A stretch of DNA of 45,773 nt from assembly GCA_035310145.1 (NCBI GenBank), contig DATGEL010000006.1, forward strand, positions 1-45,773, written 5' to 3'. The position numbers were made by a program, and so were the translations under genes. Under the pieces are notes generated by a model. The model saw only the letters and a list, made by a program, of their open reading frames with translations. It did not search any database and had not been told where the DNA came from. Below, one piece after another: positions 38,801 to 45,773 of the stretch (within the stretch, counting starts at the first letter, position 1; each line of letters begins with the position of its first letter). The stretch comes from Dehalococcoidia bacterium (GTDB lineage: Bacteria > Chloroflexota > Dehalococcoidia > CAUJGQ01).

Positions 38801-39883
38801 ATGAGCGCCGCTGCAGAACTGACCGAGGCCGATATCCGCGCGGCGCGAGCGGCGATCGAGGCCTGCTACGCGCAGGGCTGGAGCGACGGCCTGCCCGTGG
38901 TGCCGCCGATCGGCGCCTTCTTGGACGAGTTCCTGGCACAGACCGCGCGCGTCCCGGACGAGGTGCTGATCACGCAGGAGCATCTCGACCGTACGTGCAC
39001 GGTGCGGCAAGCGGCGATCAACGCCGTAATGGCGGGCTGCCTGCCGGAGTATTTCCCGGTGCTGCTGGCGGCGCTCGACGCCTTCCGCGGCATCGGCGCG
39101 GGCAGCGGCCTGCTGCAAAGCACCACGGGCCAGGCGCCGCTGCTGGTGGTCAACGGCTCGGTGCGCGGCAGGCTCGGCTTCAACAGCGCCGAGAACATCT
39201 TCGGCCCCGGCGACCGCGCGAACACGACCATTGGCCGCGCCATGCGCCTGATCATCATGAACACGCTCGGCATCCGCCCGCACGAGTTCGACCAGAGCGC
39301 TCAGGGCACGCCGCTCAAGTACAGTTGCTGCATCGCCGAGAACGAAGAGGAGAGCCCCTGGGAGCCGCTGCACGTCGAGCGCGGCTTTGCGGCGGAGGAG
39401 AGCACGGTCACGATCCAGATGACGCGCAGCGACCTGCACGTCGAGCACCGCAGCACGCAGTCGCCGGAAGAGATCCTGCTGACGATCGCCGACTCGATGT
39501 CCTACGCCGGCGGCATCTACGAGGCGCCGCCCTACAACCGCACCAGTGGCTCGATCGTGGTGATGGGGCCGGAGCACGCGCAGATCGTCGCCCGCGGCGG
39601 CTGGACAAAGCAGCAGGTGCGCGAGTTCCTCTTCGAGCACTTCGGCAAGACGAAGCGCGAGCTGCGCCGCTTCGGCAAGATCATCGGCCTGGAGGACGAG
39701 GCCGAAGACGCCTTCATCCACACCGCGCCGTCGCCGGACGCGATCCTGCTGGTGGTGGCCGGCTCGCCCAACGCGGGCGTCTCCACGGTCTGCTCGAACT
39801 TCGCCTGGCGCAACGCGACGGTGGCCGTCGGCCCTCACCCCCGTCCCCTCTCCCAATCCTGGGCGAGGGGCGATCGTGGGTAG
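38801..39883 (+). CDS. Conserved protein of unknown function (DGLPVVPP family)
   Basis: The 360-residue protein has the conserved features of a family often next to UGSC-type (seleno)proteins: WSDGLPVVPPIGAFLDEFLA, CTVRQAAINAVMAGCLPEYF, STTGQAPLLVVNGSVRGRLG, FGPGDRANTTIGRAMRLIIM and KYSCCIAENEEESPWEPLHV with ERGF. No biochemical role is established that I can name. The last 16 residues (PHPRPLSQSWARGDRG after VAVG) come from a palindromic repeat that enters the gene, so the original C-terminus has been replaced or extended. GGGGGAGG lies directly before the ATG, closer than usual. Confidence 0.75.
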   Translation: MSAAAELTEADIRAARAAIEACYAQGWSDGLPVVPPIGAFLDEFLAQTARVPDEVLITQEHLDRTCTVRQAAINAVMAGCLPEYFPVLLAALDAFRGIGAGSGLLQSTTGQAPLLVVNGSVRGRLGFNSAENIFGPGDRANTTIGRAMRLIIMNTLGIRPHEFDQSAQGTPLKYSCCIAENEEESPWEPLHVERGFAAEESTVTIQMTRSDLHVEHRSTQSPEEILLTIADSMSYAGGIYEAPPYNRTSGSIVVMGPEHAQIVARGGWTKQQVREFLFEHFGKTKRELRRFGKIIGLEDEAEDAFIHTAPSPDAILLVVAGSPNAGVSTVCSNFAWRNATVAVGPHPRPLSQSWARGDRG

Positions 39884-40032
39884 AGCGCTCGTGTCGCTGT
39901 ACGGTTAACCCGGCAGTGTCCGATTCATTTGCCCCATGCTCGCCCCTCGCCTGTACGCTCGCCGCAGGCGTCCGATCTCCAAACCTCTGCGGATGGGAGA
40001 GCGAGGACGGGGGAGAGGGCCGATCGCCGGGG
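39826..40032. repeat. Palindromic repeat entering the preceding gene
   Basis: GCCCTCACCCCCGTCCCCTC followed by TCCCAATCCTGGGCGAGGGG (about 39831-39870) matches the arm of the element at 19672. A divergent return arm (ATGGGAGAGCGAGGACGGGG then GAGAGGGCCGATCG) ends at 40027. The first arm lies within the reading frame of the upstream gene and encodes its C-terminal residues. Confidence 0.75.
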
Positions 40033-40830
40033 TTAGGGGGCCGGCCGCTCCATGCGCACGGAGCCCCGCGGGCTGGCGCCCTGCACGCGCTCGACGTCGA
40101 TGATCAGCGCCAGGCCGTGGCGCTCCGGGTCGTGGTTCTGCTCCACTTCGGGCGAGAGGGCGAAGACCCGCTCGCGCACCGCCGGGTCGGCTTCAACGTG
40201 CCCGCGCCCCTGGAAGATCAGCGTCGTGCGCGTCTTGCTGTCGCGGTAGAGCAGCGAGAGCGCCGGGTTGCGCTGCATCGCCTGCGCCATGCCGCTGTTG
40301 GGGTTGCGCAGCCAGATGGCGAGCTGGTGGTCGCTGAACACGTGCGTGCTGCCGCGCAGCGACTGCACCGGACGGCCCTCCGCGTCCACGTAGGCCAGCG
40401 TCAGCGGCGTACCGTTGGCGAGGGCGCCGTTGACCAGGCCGCGTACGAAGTCGGGGAGGGTCCGGCTCGTTTCGGGCGGCGGCGCCTGCACGGTGCGCTG
40501 CTCGACGCGGCTGATCTGCCCGGCCGCGTTGAAGGCGAAGCGCAGGCTGACGGAGCGCGGCGCGGCGCCGAACGGGCCGAACTCGGCCTGCACGGAGAGA
40601 CCGTCGCCGTCGGGGTGCGGCTCGGACCAGCCGCCATGCTGGTAGACCGGCGTCAGCGGCCACTGCCCGCTGATCCGCGCCAACACCGCATCGTGCCCGG
40701 CGAACTCCTCCCGCCCCGTGTTCAGCACTACGTCCGGCGCGAGATAGCCGGCGGCGCGCTGTGCCGCCGCGGCCTCGCCCGTGCGCAGCGCCTGCACGTA
40801 CGCCTCGACTGCTGCTCGTTGGTCCGCCAT
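40033..40830 (-). CDS. NTF2-like domain fused to a PPOX split-barrel domain
   Basis: GGAGG nine bases upstream supports the ATG. The 265-residue protein has two parts. Residues 1-115 look like a SnoaL/NTF2-like fold (MADQRAAVEAYVQALRTGEA, DVVLNTGREEFAGHDAVLAR, FAFNAAGQISRVEQRTV). Residues 125-260 match the pyridoxamine-phosphate-oxidase-like FMN or F420 split barrel (NGTPLTLAYVDAEGRPVQSL, HVFSDHQLAIWLRNPNSGMA, NPALSLLYRDSKTRTTLIFQ, GRGHVEAD). The pairing is uncommon and suggests a small oxidoreductase with a ligand-binding cup. Substrate and cofactor are uncertain. Confidence 0.75.
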   Translation of the reverse strand: MADQRAAVEAYVQALRTGEAAAAQRAAGYLAPDVVLNTGREEFAGHDAVLARISGQWPLTPVYQHGGWSEPHPDGDGLSVQAEFGPFGAAPRSVSLRFAFNAAGQISRVEQRTVQAPPPETSRTLPDFVRGLVNGALANGTPLTLAYVDAEGRPVQSLRGSTHVFSDHQLAIWLRNPNSGMAQAMQRNPALSLLYRDSKTRTTLIFQGRGHVEADPAVRERVFALSPEVEQNHDPERHGLALIIDVERVQGASPRGSVRMERPAP

Positions 40831-40869
40831 CGCCCATTGCCTCCGAAATTCACGGCCGCGGCCGCGCCG

Positions 40870-41799
40870 TCAGACACGCAGGCGCGGGTCCAAAAAGTCG
40901 CGCAGCCAGTCGCCCACGGCGTTCACGGCCAGCACTGTGAGCATGATCGCCACGCCGGGGAAGGTGTAGGTCCACCAGGCGCCGGTGATGATCTGGCTCT
41001 GGCCCGCGGCCACCATGTTGCCCCAGGTCGCCGTGGTCGGCGGCACGGAGAGACCGAGAAAGGAGAGCGCCGCCTCGGCCAGGATCGTGCTGGCCACGCC
41101 GAAGCTGGCGATCACGATGATCGAGGCCCAGGTGTTAGGCAGAATGTGCCGCACCATGATGCGCACGTCGCCCGCGCCCATCGCCCGCGCCGCCTCCACG
41201 AACTCCTTCTCACGGTACGACAGCACCTGCCCGCGCACCACGCGCGCGTAGGTCACCCAGCTGGTGATGCCGAGCGTGAAGATGATGCTCTTCAGCCCCG
41301 GCCCCAGCACGGCCAGGATCGCGATCGCCAGCAGGATGAAGGGGATGGCGAGCTGGATGTCGGCCAGCCGCATGATCACGTCGTCGGTGAGGCCGCGGTA
41401 GTAGCCCGCCACCAGGCCGGCAGCAATGCCGATCGCGCCGCCCACCAGCACGGCGGTCAGTCCCACGGCCAGCGAGATGCGGGCGCCGTAGAGCAGGCGC
41501 GAATAGATGTCGCGCCCTTGCTCATCGGTGCCGAGCGGGAAGACGCGCGTGCCGGTCTTGTGCTTGTAGGTGCCCCAGAAGGGCGGGATCTTGTTGGAGA
41601 CGACCTCACCCTGCGAGGCGTTGTGCAGGGCGAGTTGCGGCGCGAACACGGCGGCGACCATGACCAGCAGCAGGATCGCGCAGCCGATCGTCGCCAGCCG
41701 GGCCCGCAGCAGGCTGCGCAGCCAGCGGGGCAGCAGATGGCGCGGCCCGGCTGCGGCCAGGGCCGGGAACGTATCGGCGGCGGGCGAAAGCTGCGTCAT
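40870..41799 (-). CDS. Peptide/nickel-type ABC permease, DppC/OppC family
   Basis: The 309-residue protein has an N-terminal helix and the OppC-type domain, then the coupling loop FVEAARAMGAGDVRIMVRHI with LPNT (the EAA motif). Opening features include FPLGTDEQGRDIYSRLLYGA, diagnostic for this family. About six membrane helices are visible. It pairs with the DppB-like permease upstream. Tandem ATPase genes (dppD/dppF) are not in the window. The start lacks an evident ribosome-binding site. Confidence 0.9.
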   Translation of the reverse strand: MTQLSPAADTFPALAAAGPRHLLPRWLRSLLRARLATIGCAILLLVMVAAVFAPQLALHNASQGEVVSNKIPPFWGTYKHKTGTRVFPLGTDEQGRDIYSRLLYGARISLAVGLTAVLVGGAIGIAAGLVAGYYRGLTDDVIMRLADIQLAIPFILLAIAILAVLGPGLKSIIFTLGITSWVTYARVVRGQVLSYREKEFVEAARAMGAGDVRIMVRHILPNTWASIIVIASFGVASTILAEAALSFLGLSVPPTTATWGNMVAAGQSQIITGAWWTYTFPGVAIMLTVLAVNAVGDWLRDFLDPRLRV

Positions 41800-41960
41800 G
41801 CGTGTTGGCAGCGGGCGGCTGGCAACGGGGCGGCCCCTGGTTCCCCCGGAGCCGTTGCCTGCGCCGCGCCTGCCAAAGCCTCCTGTCTGCTGAAGTCTGC
41901 GCCCGCCGAAGAGAGAAGAGGAATCAGGAGTAGCCGCTGCTCGTTCCTCGCTCCTTATTC

Positions 41961-41995
41961 CTACGCCCCACGCCCCACGCCCTACGCCCTACCCA
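41961..41995 (-). repeat. Heptamer tandem repeat across a stop codon
   Basis: Five consecutive 7-mers (CTACGCC, CCACGCC, CCACGCC, CTACGCC, CTACCCA on the plus strand; GGCGTAG-type on the minus) cover the stop codon of the DppB-like permease (41991-41989). It uses the same unit and orientation relative to the gene as the repeat at 36381. Confidence 0.75.
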
Positions 41996-42921
41996 TAGCG
42001 GATGCGCGGGTCGAGGAAGCCGTAGGTCAGGTCCACCAGCAGGTTGAGCGCGACGAAGATGACGGAGAGCATCGTCACCGCGCCGACGACGACGGGAAAG
42101 TCCTTCTGCTCGATCGCGCGGATCACCATCTGGCCCACGCCCGGCCAGGCAAAGACCGTCTCCGTGACCACGGCGCCGCCCAGCAGCACGCCGAACTCCA
42201 GCCCCATGATCGTCACCAGCGGGATCATCGCGTTTTTGAGCGCGTGGCGGATCATCACCGTGTACTCGCGCAGCCCCTTCGCCCGCGCCGTGCGCACGAA
42301 CTCCTGGCCCAGCACCTCCAGCAGGTTGGAGCGCACCAGCCGCGCGTTGCGCGCCATGGAGAAGGTGCCCAGCGTGATCGCCGGTAAGACGAGGTGGTGC
42401 AGCTCGTCCACGAAGCCGTCGCCGCGGCCGACGATCGGGAACCAGCCGAGCTGGCCGCCGAAGACCCAGAGCAGCATGATGCCCAAAAAGAAGACAGGCA
42501 CGGACTGGCCGAACATCGCCACCAGCATCGCCACGTTGTCCAGCAGCGAGTTGCGCCGCGTGGCCGAGATGATACCGACGGGTATGGCGACGGCCAGCGC
42601 CAGGGCGTAGGCGGCGATGCTCAGCTCCAGCGTGGCGGGCAGCTTCTCCAGCACCACCCGCGTCACCGGCTGGCGGAAGCGCAACGACTCGCCGAAGTCG
42701 CCGTGGGCGGCGTGCACGACGAAGCGGCCGTACTGCTCGTACCAGGGCCGGTCGAAGCCGAGGCTGTGGCGCAGGTTGGCGATGTCCTCCGTGGTGGCCT
42801 GGGTGCTGGCGATCAGCAGCGTGGGGTCGCCCGTCTGGTAGAGCACGAAGAAGACGATGAAGGTCGCGCCGGCCACGACGAGCACCGACTGCAGCAGGCG
42901 GCGGATCAGGTAGTTCAGCAC
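41989..42921 (-). CDS. Peptide/nickel-type ABC permease, DppB/OppB family
   Basis: I choose GTG at 42921 (MLNYLIRRLLQSVLVVAGAT), which matches the family start; an upstream ATG at 42963 would add residues encoded by a palindromic repeat. The 310-residue protein has the DppB features VLYQTGDPTLLI, GDFGESLRFRQPV, GQSVPVFFLGIMLLWVFG and the coupling motif FVRTARAKGLREYTVMIRHA with LKNA. The likely ribosome-binding site (GAGG) belongs to the edge of the repeat. It lies between the binding-protein gene and the DppC-like gene on the same strand. Confidence 0.9.
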   Translation of the reverse strand: MLNYLIRRLLQSVLVVAGATFIVFFVLYQTGDPTLLIASTQATTEDIANLRHSLGFDRPWYEQYGRFVVHAAHGDFGESLRFRQPVTRVVLEKLPATLELSIAAYALALAVAIPVGIISATRRNSLLDNVAMLVAMFGQSVPVFFLGIMLLWVFGGQLGWFPIVGRGDGFVDELHHLVLPAITLGTFSMARNARLVRSNLLEVLGQEFVRTARAKGLREYTVMIRHALKNAMIPLVTIMGLEFGVLLGGAVVTETVFAWPGVGQMVIRAIEQKDFPVVVGAVTMLSVIFVALNLLVDLTYGFLDPRIRYG

Positions 42922-42924
42922 GGG

Positions 42925-43195
42925 CCGGCCCTCATCCCCTTCCCTTCCCCCAATCCTTGTCATCGCGCGGAGCGCGATCTGGGATGGGGAAGGGCGATCG
43001 TGGGTTGCTGATACGGAAGGGCGTCGGGTTAGTCGGGTGCCATCGGTCGCGTCTGTGGGCGCGAAGCGCGCACGCCGTGTGCCCCTACACGTGGCTTGTG
43101 AGCCCCGGCTTCAGCCTCAACCCTCCGTAAAAGGATCTCCCCTTCTCCCATCGTGCAACGAATGGGAGAAGGGGCCGGGGGATGAGGGCCACCCT
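42925..43195. repeat. Two palindromic repeat units between ABC genes
   Basis: The unit at about 42926-43000 pairs TTCCCTTCCCCCAATCC with GATGGGGAAGGG around a centre holding CGCGCGGAGCGCG. The unit at about 43100-43190 pairs CCCCTTCTCCCAT with ATGGGAGAAGGGG around CGTGCAACGA and ends CCGGGGGATGAGGGCC. Between them is GGGCGCGAAGCGCGCACGCC. They separate the binding-protein gene from the permeases. Confidence 0.8.
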
Positions 43196-43201
43196 CCCCC
43201 G

Positions 43202-44953
<1,752 letters not shown>

Positions 44954-45065
44954 AGCCCCTCCCGTCGTCGATCCCGGCAGACCACTTGCGGCTTCCCGCG
45001 CGCTGGTCGCGAATCGCGCTCACGAATTCTGTAACAGCCTCGTGCCGGCGTCAAGGCGAACGCGT

Positions 45066-45245
45066 GGCGGACGGCGCCCTCACCCTCACCCCCGCTTCTT
45101 GCCTCTTGCCTCTTGCCCCAGTGCCAGGGAAAGGGGAGATCGCTGCGCGGGGCAGCGAGGCTGAAGGCAGGGAAAACAACGCTCAGTGCTGCACCCTCCC
45201 CTCGCCATGGGATGGAGAGGGGCCGGGGGTGAGGCCGCGCAGCCC
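45066..45245. repeat. Composite palindromic repeat
   Basis: The right unit pairs CCCTCCCCTCGCCAT with ATGGAGAGGGGCCGGG and ends GGGTGAGGCC. The left unit is degenerate and contains TTGCCTC repeated (TTGCCTCTTGCCTCTTGCCCC). The centre holds CGAGGCTGAAGGCAGGG, the same GGCTGAAGGC motif found in other composite elements. Confidence 0.65.
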
Positions 45246-45307
45246 GCGGCAACATGGCGGTCTTCGGCCTGTAACGTAACGTTTACACGGTAATTACCTG
45301 AAAAAGC

Positions 45308-45337
45308 TTGACACGCGCCCGGCGCCGCTGCTAGTGT
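45308..45337 (+). promoter_or_regulatory. Strong promoter
   Basis: TTGACA (45308-45313) and TAGTGT (45332-45337) are 18 bp apart. The -35 hexamer is a perfect consensus, and an A run (AAAAAG) precedes it. The -10 element and spacing equal those of the nuo promoter. It faces the last gene. Confidence 0.7.
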
Positions 45338-45355
45338 GTTCGTGAAATCACGAAC
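45338..45355. promoter_or_regulatory. Palindromic operator at the transcript start
   Basis: GTTCGTGA and TCACGAAC are perfect eight-base arms around AA. The site begins directly after the -10 hexamer, so a bound protein would block initiation. Size and symmetry fit a TetR-family repressor, but no such gene is in the window. Confidence 0.65.
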
Positions 45356-45550
45356 GAAGTTGGACCGGAGCGCCGCCGGGCGCCCACCGCAGCGCCTTCC
45401 CCGCGTTCCTCTCGCAGCAGATCGTCGCGCACCCCGCTTCACTCCTGCCGATCCGCGCGGGCGCTCGTTCGTCGCGCCGCTTTTGCCGGCAGGCCGCCGG
45501 CAGCTGTATTGGTCATCGCGCGGTGCGCGATGGCAAAAGGAGAATCCCTG

Positions 45551-45773
45551 ATGGCTGCAACCACCTCCACGTCAACGCCCGCCCAGACACCCGCCGCCCC
45601 TGCGGCCGAGCTGCCCGGCCTCGCGCTGTTCAACGCCTGGCGTGCAGAGATGCAGCGCGCCATGCTGCAGTCGATGCGCGCCTTCGACGTGCTGCGCGAC
45701 CAGAAGCCCGCCAACGTCGGCAAGGCGCCGAAGGACGTGCTCTGGCAGCAGGGCACCGCCCAGCTCTACCGCT
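45551..45773 (+). CDS. Probable PHA synthase-like alpha/beta hydrolase, N-terminal part
   Basis: AAAAGGAG precedes the ATG; the frame is open to the window end (74 codons). After a threonine/alanine/proline-rich start, the segment LFNAWRAEMQRAMLQSMRAF is a helix typical of the N-terminus of PhaC-type synthases, and KAPKDVLWQQGTAQLYR matches the conserved 'TPKDVVYREGKVRLYRY' entry into their hydrolase domain. The catalytic cysteine region is outside the window, so whether it is a true polyhydroxyalkanoate synthase or a related hydrolase cannot be decided. Its promoter and dyad suggest tight regulation. Confidence 0.55.
   Translation, partial: MAATTSTSTPAQTPAAPAAELPGLALFNAWRAEMQRAMLQSMRAFDVLRDQKPANVGKAPKDVLWQQGTAQLYR

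Larger units (their letters stand above)
44954..45550. other. Intergenic region with repeat, promoter and palindromic operator
   Basis: These 597 bp separate divergent genes and contain no supported gene. A composite palindromic repeat occupies about 45066-45245 (GCCCCAGTGCCAGGGAAAGG; CCCTCCCCTCGCCATGGGAT then GGAGAGGGGCCGGGGGTGAG). A promoter and dyad follow at 45308-45355. The 5' leader before the last gene is then about 210 bases long, unusually long for this window. Confidence 0.6.

Noticed and set aside
38674-42387. A 1237-codon open frame on the plus strand
   Set aside because: It crosses a repeat and runs antisense to the PPOX and permease genes, with low-complexity Arg/Gln/His-rich sequence. 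The real genes there have clear families.

Overview
The window is GC-rich bacterial DNA packed with genes. It carries an eleven-gene complex I operon without nuoE, nuoF or nuoG, an F420-type luciferase-like oxidoreductase, a bicupin homogentisate-dioxygenase-like protein, an FlK-like hot-dog thioesterase, a Rex repressor and a family-5 ABC importer. Together these suggest a member of the Chloroflexota. That assignment is an inference from gene content; no rRNA or tRNA gene was seen to confirm it.

Layout. Positions 1-3220 (+) form a molybdenum block: the end of modB, a decayed moaE, a methyltransferase, and the two molybdenum-storage-protein subunits (beta-like first, then alpha-like). Positions 3535-6978 (+) hold a NarL-type response regulator followed by three tiny proteins (59, 59 and 46 aa) built from a curlin-like Q/N repeat, then a membrane-anchored protein and a lipoprotein. 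This is the most novel-looking part of the window. Positions 7066-9279 contain a DHA2-type MFS exporter divergent from an HxlR regulator, with two copies of a 17-bp operator-like site between them. Positions 9331-21656 (-) are the complex I operon nuoABCDHIJKLMN with an aldo/keto reductase at its tail and a recognisable promoter in front. Positions 21971-25991 (-) carry marR and valS, then rex with its own operator and promoter. Positions 26129-28801 (-) carry a thiamine-diphosphate enzyme, a hot-dog thioesterase and an ABM-domain protein.

Positions 28935-32963 (+) encode a class V aminotransferase, a GNAT acetyltransferase and a secreted Asp-box protein. A less GC-rich patch at about 32976-33900 (-) contains a nucleotidyltransferase overlapped by a small partner gene, arranged like a toxin-antitoxin pair. 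It is followed by a decayed alpha/beta-hydrolase-LuxR fusion gene (34034-34782). Positions 35218-39883 hold the dioxygenase, an LLM oxidoreductase, a conserved protein of unknown function and several very small genes. Positions 40033-44953 (-) hold an NTF2-PPOX fusion and a peptide/nickel-type ABC importer (substrate-binding protein and two permeases; no ATPase in the window). The window ends in the first 74 codons of a probable PhaC-type synthase/hydrolase, behind a strong promoter whose start region is a perfect palindrome.

A family of GC-rich palindromic repeats (cores like CTCCCAATCCTGG) is scattered through the gaps. One lies inside the nuo operon, one encodes the tail of a protein, and one may supply the ribosome-binding site of a permease. 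A separate heptamer repeat (GGCGTAG-like) covers the stop codons of two unrelated genes.
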